DNA of 64,000 nt, taken from assembly GCA_037045585.1 (NCBI GenBank), contig JBAOIR010000004.1, forward strand, positions 124,001-188,000. The letters run 5' to 3'. Source of the DNA: SSF14 sp037045585 (GTDB lineage: Bacteria; Actinomycetota; Acidimicrobiia; Acidimicrobiales; Microtrichaceae). The translations under genes and the position numbers were made by a program. The notes beneath the pieces were generated by a model that saw only the letters and a program-made list of their open reading frames with translations, was not told the origin of the DNA and searched no databases. Shown here piece after piece: positions 1 to 9,279 of the stretch (position 1 is the first letter of the stretch; each line of letters opens with the position of its first letter).

Positions 1-539
1 CGTCGAGGATGAGGATGCGAGCGCCGCGGTACAGCACCTTGAGGATCTCGACCCGTTGCCGCTCGCCGACGCCGAGGTCCTCCACGATCGTGTCGAGGTC
101 GAGGTCGATGCCGTAGGCCTGCTCGAGCTCGACCAGCCGGCGGCGGGCACCGTCGTAGTCGATGACACCGCGGCACGTTGGGCTCGGAGCCGAGGATGAT
201 GTTCTCGAGGGCGCTGAGGTTGTCGGCCAGCATGAAGTGCTGGTGCACCATGCCGACCCCGGCGGCGATGGCGTCGGTGGGCGACCGGAACGACACGTGC
301 TTGCCGTTGATGGCGATCGTCCCCTCGTCGGGCCGGTGCATGCCGTAGAGGGTCTTCATCAGCGTGGACTTGCCGGAGCCGTTCTCGCCGACGATCGCGT
401 GGATGGTGCCCACCGCGGCGGTGAGGTTGACGTCCCGGTTGGCGATGACCCCGGGGAACCGCTTCCAGATGCCGACGAGCTCGACCGCCGGCGGCCGGTC
501 GGCGGTCTGTGGACTGTCTGACGCTGGACTGTCGGCCAC
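1..539 (-). CDS. Sugar/nucleoside ABC transporter ATP-binding protein, 3' end outside window, one frameshift
   Basis: Energy-coupling ATPase of an importer on the cytoplasmic face of the membrane. Reading from a GTG at 539, Walker A GENGSGKST falls at residues 51-59 and a Q-loop region VHQHFMLADN follows. Near 168-180 the frame shifts by one base, and the protein resumes with the signature LGVGERQRVE and a Walker B-like ILILD at the window edge. A purine-rich ribosome site lies just upstream of the GTG. The gene before it on the same strand encodes a BMP-type binding lipoprotein, so this is probably the ATPase of a PnrA/RfuA-type nucleoside importer; the permeases would lie beyond the window. 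The family ATPase carries two cassettes; only part of the first is seen. Substrate is inferred from context. Confidence 0.85.
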   Translation of the reverse strand, partial: MADSPASDSPQTADRPPAVELVGIWKRFPGVIANRDVNLTAAVGTIHAIVGENGSGKSTLMKTLYGMHRPDEGTIAINGKHVSFRSPTDAIAAGVGMVHQHFMLADNLSALENIILGSEPNVPRCHRLRRCPPPAGRARAGLRHRPRPRHDRGGPRRRRAATGRDPQGAVPRRSHPHPR

Positions 540-579
540 GCGATCCCCTTCCGTGTGTGCGGTCACCCTAAAACGAATG

Positions 580-613
580 CGGGCCCGGTGTCGTCGCAAC
601 GACACCGGGCCCG
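580..613 (-). terminator. Strong hairpin between the BMP lipoprotein and the ABC ATPase genes
   Basis: A perfect 15-bp inverted repeat (580-594 against 599-613) with a 4-base loop sits 20 bases past the lipoprotein stop. On the minus strand it is followed by a short T-rich run (TTCGTTTTA). This fits an intrinsic terminator, or a partial one that makes more binding protein than ATPase, as is common in ABC operons. The differential-expression role is inferred. Confidence 0.75.
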
Positions 614-632
614 GCGTTCACACCGATGGAGG

Positions 633-1685
633 TCAGGGTGCTGTGGGCACCGTGATGTCGCCGGCGATGATCTTGTCCTTCAAGGCGTCGAGCTGGTCGG
701 CGATGTCGTCGACGTATCCGCCCGACGTCGAGTAGCCGACACCGTCGGCCTCGAGGTCGAGGGTGATGGTCTTGCCACCCTTGTCGCCGTCGGCGAAGGC
801 CTTGATGCTGTCGTACACCGCGACGTCGACCCGCTTGAGCATCGAGGTCAGGATGTGCTTCTGCTGGTCGGCCGAGGCGTTGAGGTACTGGTCGGAATCG
901 ACGCCGATCGCCCACTTGCCGTCGCCGGCCGCGACCGCGGCGTCGAAGAGGCCGCTGCCGGACCCGCCGGCGGCGTGGAAGATGACGTCGGCGCCGCCCT
1001 CGTACATGGCGCCGGCGATGACCTTGGCCTTGTCGGGAGCGTTGAAGCCGGTGAAGTCACCGTCGGGGGTGATGTACTTCACATCGACCTCGATGTCGGG
1101 CTTCACTTCCTTCGCACCGGCGACGTAGCCGGCTTCGAACTTCTTGATGAGGTCGTTCTCGACGCCACCGATGAAGCCGATCTTGCCGCCCGTCGACTTG
1201 AGTGCCGCCGCGGCGCCGACCAGGAACGAGCCCTGCTCCTCGGCGAAGACGTTGTTGCGGACGTTGTCGCCCTCGACGACGGTGTCGATGGTGACGTAGG
1301 ACGTGTCGGGGTTCGCCTCGGCGATCAGCTTGATGCTGTCGGCGTAGGCGAAGCCGACGCCGATGATCGGGCTGTACCCGCCTTCGGTGAGGAGCTTGAG
1401 GTTGGCCTCGCGGTCTTCGTCCTTGGACGGCGACAGTTCCTTGGGGGTCTCGAGGCCGAGTTCGTCGGCCGCCTTGTCGAGGCCGACGACGGCGGCGTCG
1501 TTGAACGACTTGTCGCCGCGGCCGGCGAGGTCGAAGGCCAGCCCGACCTTGATGTCGGACTTCGGAGCGTCGGTGGTCTCGGAGCCGGAGCCGGCATCGT
1601 CGGTGTCGTCGCCGCAGGCCGCGCCGAGGAGGCTGACTGCGGAGGCGAGTGCGACGAGCGATAACAGTCTTCTGGTTCGCTTCAC
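633..1685 (-). CDS. BMP-family (PnrA-like) substrate-binding lipoprotein
   Basis: Extracytoplasmic binding protein of an ABC importer, 350 aa from a GTG at 1685 preceded by a good GGAGGG ribosome site. The N-terminus is a lipoprotein signal: basic start, hydrophobic stretch, lipobox LGAAC with the acylated Cys at residue 24, then an acidic Asp/Gly/Ser linker. The mature part has the BMP pattern (DLAGRGDKSFND, GGVENDLIKKFEAGY, HAAGGSGSG, GVDSDQY). BMP proteins of known function bind purine nucleosides or riboflavin. The next gene is an importer ATPase, and the divergent gene is a PfkB sugar or nucleoside kinase. With upp, PNP, deoC and add nearby, nucleoside uptake is the likely role. An alternative ATG at 1946 would add an implausible leader and run into the divergent gene. 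Confidence 0.9.
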   Translation of the reverse strand: MKRTRRLLSLVALASAVSLLGAACGDDTDDAGSGSETTDAPKSDIKVGLAFDLAGRGDKSFNDAAVVGLDKAADELGLETPKELSPSKDEDREANLKLLTEGGYSPIIGVGFAYADSIKLIAEANPDTSYVTIDTVVEGDNVRNNVFAEEQGSFLVGAAAALKSTGGKIGFIGGVENDLIKKFEAGYVAGAKEVKPDIEVDVKYITPDGDFTGFNAPDKAKVIAGAMYEGGADVIFHAAGGSGSGLFDAAVAAGDGKWAIGVDSDQYLNASADQQKHILTSMLKRVDVAVYDSIKAFADGDKGGKTITLDLEADGVGYSTSGGYVDDIADQLDALKDKIIAGDITVPTAP

Positions 1686-1827
1686 GGGGTGCCCTCCTGG
1701 AGGCTGTGCGTGCCGGGCCGGTTTCCCGGACGCGGCGGCTGGGGTTTCCCTCCTGTTCCTAGCAGCCCGACCGGTCGCCGGGACGTGATTCTGTCGGTCG
1801 CCGCCGTGGGCGCCTACGGTTGCGGCC

Positions 1828-2815
1828 ATGACTGACCCCACCCTCGATGTCGTCGGCATCGGCAACGCTCTCGTCGACGTGATCAGCCACGAGACCCCCG
1901 AGTTCGTCGCCGCCCAAGGCCTCGTGCCGGGCTCGATGAACCTCATCGACGAGGAGCGCCGTGAGGCCCTCTACGGCGCCATGGGCGTGGCCATCGAAGC
2001 CAGCGGAGGCTCCGGGGCGAACACCACGGTGGGCGTCGCCTCCCTCGGTGGCACGTCGCACTACCTGGGTCGGGTGCGCGACGACCAGCTGGGCGAGGTG
2101 TTCAACCACGACATCCACGCCGCCGGCGTCGGCTACTCCAACCCGCTCGGCCGTCGACGGTCCGCCCACCGGCTGCTGCCTCATCCTCGTGACCGAGGAC
2201 GGCCAGCGGACCATGAACACCTATCTCGGTTCGTCGTCGCTGTTCGGCGTCGCCGACGTCGATCCCGATGTCATCCGCAGCGGTCGGAACCTCTACCTCG
2301 AGGGCTACCTGTTCGATCCGCCGGCGGCCCAGGAAGCCTTCCGCTTCGCCGCCGGCATCGCTCACGAGGCCGGGCGCCGGGTGTCGCTCACGCTCAGCGA
2401 CTCGTTCTGCGTCGACCGTCACCGCGACGACTTCCGAGCGCTGCTCGAGACCCACGTCGACCTGCTGTTCGCCAACGAGGACGAGCTCTGCTCGCTCTAC
2501 GAGGTCGACGACATCGAGGTCGCCATCAAGGCTGTGCGTGAGGACTGCGACCTGGCCGCCGTCACCCGCAGCGAGAAGGGTTCGGTCATCGTCACCCGTG
2601 ACGAACGCATCGACGTGCCGGTCGAGCCGGTGGCGAAGGTCGTCGACTCGACCGGTGCCGGCGACATGTACGCCGCAGGGTTCCTGTACGGACTGTCCCA
2701 CGGGCGCGACCTGGCGACGTGCGGTCGCATCGCGTCCATCGCCGCGGCCGAGGTCATCGCTCATGTCGGTCCCCGCCCGGCGGTGTCCCTCGCCGAGCTG
2801 ATCCGCAACGTCTGA
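1828..2815 (+). CDS. PfkB-family carbohydrate/nucleoside kinase (adenosine-kinase-like), one frameshift
   Basis: Cytoplasmic ribokinase-fold kinase of about 329 aa. The N-terminal half begins MTDPTLDVVGIGNALVDV and runs in one frame to about 2145. The rest continues in the next frame from VDGPPTGC to the stop at 2815, so a single extra base near 2145-2155 splits it. The C-terminal STGAGDMYAAGF (PfkB signature 2, with the catalytic Asp) and the anion-hole GAGD are intact. The GNALVDV start and AIEASGGSGANT region resemble bacterial adenosine kinase-like PfkB proteins. It is divergent from the BMP/ABC transporter genes and 19 bases upstream of upp, so phosphorylation of an imported nucleoside is the likely role. 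A ribokinase-like substrate cannot be excluded. Confidence 0.85.
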
Positions 2816-2834
2816 CCACGACCGAGAGGCGCAC

Positions 2835-3662
2835 ATGACCGAGGCGGCCGCCGACCCGAAGCTGGTGGTACTCGACCACCCGCTCATCCACGACAAGCTG
2901 GCGCGGTTGCGCGACCACACCACCAAGCCCGACGTCTTCCGGCGGATCGTGCACGAGATCTCGTTGCTCGCCGGCTACGAGGCGCTGCGCGACCTGCCGA
3001 CCGTGTCGACGAGCGTGCAGACGCCCCTGATGGAAGCGCCGGCGCAGGTGCTGGGCGAGCCGGCTCCGGCCATCGTCGGGCTGCTCCGCGCCGGCCTGGC
3101 GATGATCGAGGCCCTCCTGCAACTGGTGCCGGAGGCGATGGTCGGTCACATCGGCCTGTACCGCGACCACGAGACGCTCCTGCCCCACGAGTACCTCGTG
3201 AAGCTCCCGACCGAGATCGCCAAGCGGGAAGTGCTGGTCGTCGACCCGATGCTGGCCACCGGCGGGTCGGTGATCCACGCGCTCGACGTGCTCAAGCGCA
3301 ACGGCGTCACCCGCCTCCGGCTGCTGTCGATCTTCGGTGTGCCCGAGGGCGTGGCGAACGTCCACGCCGCTCACCCCGACGTGCCGATCTTCCTCGCGGT
3401 GCTCGACGATCAGCTCAACGACAAGGGCTACATCCTCCCCGGCGTCGGCGATGCCGGCGACCGCCTCTACGGCACGCGGTCGACCGATCACGCCTCGCAG
3501 ATCGCGGCGGCGGCACCGTACATCTGGCGCTTGTGGTTGGCGATGACCGAACGGTTCTTGCCGGCCATCGCCGCGGCGCGCGCCACGGCGAGCTCGACGA
3601 CCTGCTCCTCGATGGCGACGTGTTCGACGATGCCGGCGACGAGTGCCTCGGCGCCGCCGTAG
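2835..3662 (+). CDS. upp: Uracil phosphoribosyltransferase with an unusual C-terminal extension
   Basis: Makes UMP from uracil and PRPP (pyrimidine salvage). The 5-phosphoribosyl-pyrophosphate loop VVDPMLATGG is at residues 135-144, and the uracil-binding tail GYILPGVGDAGDRLYGTR ends near residue 215, where the family normally stops. Here the frame stays open for another 60 residues (to 275) of low-complexity sequence that overlaps the 3' end of the convergent hydratase gene by about 175 bp. The extension is probably not real; a one-base error near 3480 hiding the true stop is the simplest explanation. Preceded by the PfkB kinase, consistent with a salvage operon. Confidence 0.93.
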   Translation: MTEAAADPKLVVLDHPLIHDKLARLRDHTTKPDVFRRIVHEISLLAGYEALRDLPTVSTSVQTPLMEAPAQVLGEPAPAIVGLLRAGLAMIEALLQLVPEAMVGHIGLYRDHETLLPHEYLVKLPTEIAKREVLVVDPMLATGGSVIHALDVLKRNGVTRLRLLSIFGVPEGVANVHAAHPDVPIFLAVLDDQLNDKGYILPGVGDAGDRLYGTRSTDHASQIAAAAPYIWRLWLAMTERFLPAIAAARATASSTTCSSMATCSTMPATSASAPP

Positions 3663-4146
3663 CGACGTCCGGTCACGATGGACTCGTGGAGGGTGGCGTG
3701 GGGGAGGTCGCGCGGCGACGGTGGCGTACATCGCCGGTGTGAGCGGCAGGCCGAGGTCGACCTCGGGCAGGCACCAGTAGCCGCGGTCCTCCGCGCATGA
3801 CCCGCTCGTCGAACCCGCACGTGAGCATCGCCCCGCCGGCGAACGCGTGACCGTTGATGGCGGCCACGGTGTACATGTCGAGGAGCAGCATCCGCCCGAG
3901 GAGGCGGTGGACGCCGCGCAGCATCTCCGCGGAGTCGTCGGGGTGTTCGCTCATCCAGTCGAGGTCGAGGCCGTTCGAGAAGAACTTGCCCGATCCGGTG
4001 ACGACGAGGGCCAGGGGACCATCGGCTGCGCCTCAGCTCGTCGAGCACGCTGTGCCACTCGGCGACCGAGTCGCCTCGGTAGCGGTTCTCGCCGTCGTTC
4101 CACGTGACGACGACGACGTCACCTTCGCGGATTGCTCCAGTGCCAT
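3488..4146 (-). CDS. Enoyl-CoA hydratase/isomerase family protein, broken by about four frameshifts
   Basis: Crotonase-fold protein of about 220 aa, recoverable only by joining frames. ATG at 4146 (MALEQS); a frame with GDVVVVTWNDGEN; then PLALVVTGSGKFFSNGLD and MLLLDMYTVAAINGHAFAGG (oxyanion-hole Gly region); then a frame with YWCLPEVDLGLPLTP; and finally LHESIVTGRRYGGAEAL to the stop at 3488. Frame changes lie near 4135, 4028, 3803 and 3712. Every segment keeps conserved crotonase sequence, so this looks like sequencing indels rather than decay. It starts inside the stop of the HAD gene (TGATG), so the two are co-translated. Substrate unknown. Confidence 0.75.
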
Positions 4147-4880
4147 CAGTGGTCTCCGCTCTCGATGTTCCGGTTCAGGCAATCCTCGACCAGCTTCGGG
4201 ACGTCCGACATCGTTGCGGGCCCGACGAACCGCGGTGCGTCGGTTGGCTCCTCGGCGTGCTCGATGGCCCACGTGGTCTCGTAGGGGACGTGGACCGCCC
4301 ACCCGCCCAGGGCGAGGATCGGCAGGATGTCGGACTTGAGCGAGTTGCCCACCATCACGAACTGCGACGGGTCGATGCCGTGGCGGGCGAAGGCGGCGAG
4401 GTAGGCCGCCTCGTCCTTCTCGTGGAGGATCTCGATGGCGTCGAACCGCTCGGCGAGCTGCGACGCCCCGATCTTGCGGTGCTGGTCCTTCAGGTCGCCC
4501 TTGGTGAGCAGCACGAGCCGGTGGTGCGACAGCGCGTCGAGTGTCTCGACGGCCCCGTCGAGGAACTCGACCGGGTGGTCCATCATCGCCTTCGCCCGAT
4601 CGATGAGGCGCATCAGGTCGACCGGCGGGATCGTCGCGCCCGACGCCGTGATGGCGGCCTCGATCATCGAGATCGTTGCGCCCTTGATGCCGTACCCGAA
4701 CGCCGGGATGTTCACGGTCTCGGTGGCGATCAGCAGGTCGTGGGCGGCCTGGTACGGATCGGCGAAGTCGGCGAGATAGGGGGCGGCGATCTCGGCGAAG
4801 AGTTCGTAGGTCTCGACGAAGTACGACTCGTTGTGCCACAGCGTGTCGTCGGCGTCGAAACCCATCCACGCGGCGCTCAT
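4146..4880 (-). CDS. HAD-superfamily hydrolase
   Basis: A 244-aa cytoplasmic phosphatase-like protein. Motif I is FDADDTLW near residue 8 (nucleophile Asp and acid/base Asp), motif II LVLLTKGD, and motif IV MVGNSLKSD, in order. A helical cap lies between motifs I and II. Start chosen at the ATG giving MSAAWMGFDADD; a further ATG five codons in is also possible. The stop overlaps the start of the enoyl-CoA hydratase gene. Physiological substrate is unknown; proximity to nucleoside salvage genes makes a nucleotide or sugar-phosphate phosphatase plausible but unproven. Confidence 0.85.
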   Translation of the reverse strand: MSAAWMGFDADDTLWHNESYFVETYELFAEIAAPYLADFADPYQAAHDLLIATETVNIPAFGYGIKGATISMIEAAITASGATIPPVDLMRLIDRAKAMMDHPVEFLDGAVETLDALSHHRLVLLTKGDLKDQHRKIGASQLAERFDAIEILHEKDEAAYLAAFARHGIDPSQFVMVGNSLKSDILPILALGGWAVHVPYETTWAIEHAEEPTDAPRFVGPATMSDVPKLVEDCLNRNIESGDH

Positions 4881-4956
4881 GGCCTCGTCCACGTTCGCTC
4901 GGGTTCGCTCCCGGCCCGGTCGGCGTGTTCTCTCGTTTCGATACCTCGTCGTCGCA

Positions 4957-6164
4957 TCAGAAGAAGCTGCCACAGAACGCCAGCGGTCGGTGCGAGAAGA
5001 GGGTGTCGGCCCGTCGCACCGCATCAGGGGTGCCGGCGGCGCGACCGGAGGCGGCCAGTTCCCACCAGCTGGTCGAGCCGAGGTAGGCGGCGCTCAGGCC
5101 GGCGATGTCGGTCGTGATCTCGGCGGAGAGGTCGGTGCGTTCGGTGCCGTCGGGGCCCACCGCCCACGTGCCGCGGTTGTCGGGGTGGCGATCGTCGGTC
5201 ACGCCGATCGCCACCGGCACCGACGGGTTGAAGGACCGGGCCCGGAGCGCGGCGTCGACGTCGAGGATGCGCAGCCAGAGCTCGTCGTAGCGCGCCCGCA
5301 GCTCGACGGCCCGGGGATCGGCGGCGATCTGGAACAGGAGGTCGTCGGTCGGCGCCTCCGTCACGTCGAGCGAGCGGATCAGATCGAGACCGAGCAGGTA
5401 GTCCCACAACGCGGCCTCGACGTGGGGCGTCACGGCCCGTACTCGGCGACCTCGCCCGTACCGGTCTCCATCAGACCGTCTTCGTCCTTCCACGACACCG
5501 AGTACTGGGCATACCCGTCGTCGACTCCGTCGGGCGACGTGTGCACCACCACCCGGTCGCTGCTGTGGCCCTCGATGGCCTCCTCGAGGAAGCGCCGCCA
5601 CATCCAGTCGGGTCGACGGAGGGCCCCCGGTCGCTGGGCGCACCGGTCGTACAGGGCGGGCACGACGTCGAGCAGCTCGTCGGGGGCCAGCAGCCGGAAC
5701 GTGCCGGCCGGGGCGATCGCGGCGCGACGCGCCCGGCCGGTGTCGATGCGGGTGGTGAGCCGGTGACTGGCGATGCCGTAGCCGAAGCGGCCGTAGATGG
5801 TGGCCTCGCTCGAGCGCAGCGCCGCCAGGACCTGTCCCCGGTCACGGGCGTCGTCGGCGAGTTCGCCCAGGAGCGCGCTGATCACCCCGCGGCGCCGGTG
5901 CGTGGGCAGCACGCCGACCCGGGTCACGCCGCACGTGGGCACCCACGCGCCTCCGGGGACGAGGAGGTCGAAGCGATAGCCGGCGACGTGGCCGATGCAG
6001 GTGTCGAGCTCCCAGGCCGAGAAGCTGTCCTGGTCGAGCCAGCTGTCCTCGGACGTGGCCCAGTCGTCGTCGTTGATCGGCCCGGCCAGCAGCGCGGTGC
6101 GCATGACGTCGCAGGCGATGCGGGCTTCGTCGGGAGTGGTGCGGCGGGTGGTGAACGCCGTCAT
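4957..6164 (-). CDS. Eis-like GNAT acetyltransferase with SCP2-like C-terminus (copy 2), one frameshift
   Basis: About 402 aa. The N-terminal GNAT domain has the acetyl-CoA binding pattern VLPTHRRRGVISALL. A second, degenerate GNAT region and an SCP2-like tail ending LFSHRPLAFCGSFF follow. The first part (start ATG 6164, MTAFTTRR) runs to about 5430, where the frame shifts by one base; the rest runs cleanly to 4957. Eis-type enzymes acetylate amines, including aminoglycosides and lysines, but the substrate here is unknown. The start overlaps the stop of the upstream paralogue by one base (TGATG), giving a coupled tandem pair. Confidence 0.85.
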
Positions 6165-7361
6165 CAGAAGAAGGTCCCGCTGAACGCGAGCGGGCGGTGC
6201 GAGAAGAGGGCATCGGCCCGTTCGGGCGCGGCCCGGTCGAGGGCGGCCGCTCGGCCGGTGGCCGTCAGCTCCACCAGCCGGTCGAGCCGAGGTAGGCCGC
6301 GCTGATGCCGGCGATGTCGGTGGTGAGATCGGCGTCGTCGGTGGACTGCTCCACACCGGCGTCGCCGATGCGCCAGCGCCCGACACCCTCGACGTCGATC
6401 ACGACGGGCGCGCGTCGATCCACGATCGGGCCGCCAGTGCGGCGCCGACGTCGAGCAGGCGCACCCATTGTTCGTCCCACTTCATCGACACACGCACGGC
6501 GCGGTAGTCGCGCGACCGCTCGGAACAGCACGGAATCGGTCGCCAGCTCGTCGATGCTCAGGCGCTTCACCAGCGGGATGGTGAGCAGGAACTGCCAGAG
6601 GGCCACCTCGACCGACGGGTCGGTCGCCCACACCTCGTGCACCGTGCCGGTGCCGTGGTCGTCGCCGAAGATGTCCTCCGCCCACTTCAGCTCGTAGTGG
6701 GCGTAGCCGTCGGCCGTGCCGTCGGCGGCGCGGTGGACGACGACGTTCTCGACGGTGTGGCCGGCGACGTTCTCGAAGTAGCGCTCCCAGATCCAGTCCG
6801 GCCGCGAGATGTGTCCCGGTCGCCCCGTGGCGCGTTCGTAGATCGGGCGGACGGTGGCGTGCAGGTCCGCCGGCGCCAGCAGTTCGAACGAGCCCCCGAG
6901 GTCGGCGCCGTGCAACGGGGTGGCCCGGGCGGCATCGACGGTGGCGGTCACGGCCTCGCCGGCCAGCCCGTACCCGAAGCGTTCGTAGATGGTGGACTCG
7001 CTGGCCCGCAGCGACGCCATGACCACGCCGTCGGCGCGGGCATCGCCGTGCAGGGCGTCCATCAGTCGACGGAAGATGCCGCGCCCGACGTGGGTCGGGA
7101 GGACACCGGCGCTGGTGACGGCCATCGTCGGCACCTGGCCACCGCCGGGCACGGTGGTGTCGACGCCGAAACCACCGACGTGCCCGACGCAGGCGTCGCC
7201 GTCCCAGGCCGAGAACGAACGCAGGGTCTGCCAGCGCTTTCGTGCTTGGCCCAGAGCTCGTCGTCGGGCGGGCCGTCGAGGAGTGCGACGCGGACGGCGT
7301 TGGCCGCGGCTCGCCGGTCCTCGGGCGCCGTCGGCCGGATCGAGATGGTGTGCTCGCCCAT
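6164..7361 (-). CDS. Eis-like GNAT acetyltransferase with SCP2-like C-terminus (copy 1), several frameshifts
   Basis: Paralogue of the next gene. ATG at 7361 (MGEHTISIRP; an ATG at 7370 is possible). The N-terminal frame breaks near 7220. The main part carries AGVLPTHVGRGIFRRLM (acetyl-CoA site) and AAYLGSTGWW. A short middle stretch near 6420-6500 reads only in another frame (MKWDEQWVRLLDVGAALAAR), and the tail LFSHRPLAFSGTFF in yet another, ending at 6164. The tail is nearly identical to that of copy 2. Gene order and length match a tandem duplication; the breaks look like indels in a conserved gene. Substrate unknown. Confidence 0.78.
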
Positions 7362-7426
7362 GGCCGACATGCTGTCAGCCGGCGGGAACCGGCCGCTGCG
7401 GATTTGGTGGCGCGAGACTGGTCGGC

Positions 7427-8242
7427 ATGACGAACCCCTACGCCCGCGCCGAAGCCGCCGCCGAGGTCATCCGCACCCGCCTCAGCCCCGACGCGAAGGT
7501 GGCGGTGGTCCTCGGTTCGGGGTGGGTCGGCGTGGCCGAGGGGCTCGGGACGACCGTCGCGGAGATGCCCCTCGCCGAGCTGCCGCACGTGCCGGCGCCC
7601 ACCGTCGCCGGCCACTCGGGCGTGGCCCGCGCCGTCGACGTGGGCGGCACGGCCGCGCTGGTCCTGGGCGGCCGGTCGCACCTGTATGAGGGCCATCCCG
7701 TCGACACCGTGGTGCACACCGTCAGGTCGGCCGTGCTGGCGGGGTGCTCGACGATCATCCTCACCAACGCCTGCGGTTCGCTCGACCCCGCGATGGGTGT
7801 GGGTCAGCCGGTCCTGCTGCGCGATCAGCTCAACCTCACCGGCGCCAATCCCATGGCCGGCGGCGATCCGCCCGACGGGTATCCGGGCCGGTTCTGCGAC
7901 CTGACCGAGATCTACAGCCGCCGTCTCCGGGACGCGGCGCACCAGCTCGACGCCACCCTGCCGGAGGGCGTGTACGCCGGCATGTTGGGCGGGAGCTACG
8001 AGACTCCCGCCGAGATCCGGATGCTCCGCACCATGGGTGCCGATCTCGTCGGCATGTCGACGGTGCTCGAGTCGATCGCGGCGCGCCACCTGGGCGCCGA
8101 GGTTGCCGGTGTGTCGCTCGTGACCAACCTGGCCGCCGGCATGGGCGCCGAGCTGAGCCATGCCGAGGTCCTCGACGCCGGGAGGGCGTCGGCCGACCGG
8201 CTCATGTCGCTCGTCGCCGGCATCGTGGCGGCCGCCGCCTGA
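7427..8242 (+). CDS. punA: Purine nucleoside phosphorylase (class I, trimeric)
   Basis: Splits inosine, guanosine and deoxy forms with phosphate to base and (deoxy)ribose-1-phosphate. 271 aa from ATG 7427. Family markers in order: VVLGSGWVG (phosphate loop), GHSG, LGGRSHLYEG, TNACGSLDP, the GMLGGSYETPAEIR base-site region and MGADLVGMSTVLE. Length matches class I enzymes rather than hexameric DeoD. Divergent from the acetyltransferase pair and 44 bases upstream of deoC, which takes the deoxyribose phosphate onward after a mutase step not seen here. Confidence 0.93.
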   Translation: MTNPYARAEAAAEVIRTRLSPDAKVAVVLGSGWVGVAEGLGTTVAEMPLAELPHVPAPTVAGHSGVARAVDVGGTAALVLGGRSHLYEGHPVDTVVHTVRSAVLAGCSTIILTNACGSLDPAMGVGQPVLLRDQLNLTGANPMAGGDPPDGYPGRFCDLTEIYSRRLRDAAHQLDATLPEGVYAGMLGGSYETPAEIRMLRTMGADLVGMSTVLESIAARHLGAEVAGVSLVTNLAAGMGAELSHAEVLDAGRASADRLMSLVAGIVAAAA

Positions 8243-8286
8243 CCCGGCCGTCCGAAGCGGACTCGGTCCGACATACTGGGTCCGTC

Positions 8287-9252
8287 ATGGAACCAGTGGG
8301 AACCAGCTCGGTGGTGGGCGCAGCCTCGTTGAGCGGCGCTCCGCCGGCCGGTGCGGTCCGCCTGTCGCAGGTACGGGTCCGCCCGGTCGACGGCTACGCC
8401 CTCGAGCAGCGCGCCGCCGAGCTCGGCACCCGTTCCATCAAGGGGCCGGCGCAGCTGGCGGCGTTCGACCTGACCGTCCGCTGCATGGACCTCACCACGC
8501 TCGAGGGCGCCGACACGCCGGGGCGGGTGAAGGGGCTGTGCGGGCGGGCCAAGCACCCCGACCCGCAAGATCCCACCTGCCCGCCGGTGGCCGCCGTCTG
8601 CGTGTATCCGTCGCTGGTGTCGGTCGCCGTCGAGGCCACCGCCGGCTCGACGGTGAAGGTGGCGTCGGTGGCCGGCGCGTTCCCCTCGGGCCAGAGTTCG
8701 ATCGCCAACCGTCTCGACGACATCCGTCGCGCCGTCGCCGACGGGGCCGACGAGATCGACATCGTCATCGACCGCGGCAAGTTCCTGTCGGGCCGCCTGG
8801 GGGAGTGCTACGACGAGATCGCCGCCGCCAAGTCGGCGTGCGGCAGCGCCCACCTCAAGACGATCCTCGAGGTGGGAGAACTCGGCAGCTTCGACGCCAT
8901 CCGTCGGGCGTCGATGCTGGCGATGGCGGCAGGCTCCGACGTCATCAAGACCTCGACCGGCAAGATCGGTGTGTCCGCCACACCACCGATCGCCCTGTGC
9001 ATGGCCGAGGCCATCCGCGATTTCGCCGACCAGACCGGCCGTCCCGTCGGCCTCAAGCTCGCCGGCGGCATCCGCACCACCAAGCAGGCGGCGCACTACC
9101 TCGTCATCGTCAACGAGACCCTCGGCCCGGCCTGGCTCCACCCCGACTGGTTCCGGTTCGGGGCGTCGGGGCTGCTCAACGACGTCCTGCTCCAACGCCG
9201 CTTCCACGCCACCGGTCGCTACGCCCGCCCGTCCGACCTTCCCGTCGACTGA
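8287..9252 (+). CDS. deoC: Deoxyribose-phosphate aldolase
   Basis: Cleaves 2-deoxyribose-5-phosphate to glyceraldehyde-3-phosphate and acetaldehyde. 321 aa. The Schiff-base lysine lies in DVIKTSTGK, the second active lysine in GLKLAGGIRT, and VCVYPS and EIDIVIDRGKF give the TIM-barrel strands. The protein is about 60-70 residues longer at the N-terminus than the E. coli enzyme, as in other actinobacterial forms. The two following aldehyde dehydrogenase-type genes fit oxidation of the acetaldehyde made here. Confidence 0.95.
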   Translation: MEPVGTSSVVGAASLSGAPPAGAVRLSQVRVRPVDGYALEQRAAELGTRSIKGPAQLAAFDLTVRCMDLTTLEGADTPGRVKGLCGRAKHPDPQDPTCPPVAAVCVYPSLVSVAVEATAGSTVKVASVAGAFPSGQSSIANRLDDIRRAVADGADEIDIVIDRGKFLSGRLGECYDEIAAAKSACGSAHLKTILEVGELGSFDAIRRASMLAMAAGSDVIKTSTGKIGVSATPPIALCMAEAIRDFADQTGRPVGLKLAGGIRTTKQAAHYLVIVNETLGPAWLHPDWFRFGASGLLNDVLLQRRFHATGRYARPSDLPVD

Positions 9253-9279
9253 CGACCCTCTCCTCCACCGGGGTCGCCC

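Noticed and set aside
3480..3662. 60-residue C-terminal extension of Upp as a new domain
   Set aside because: Low-complexity, antisense to conserved hydratase sequence, and in a block with many indels.
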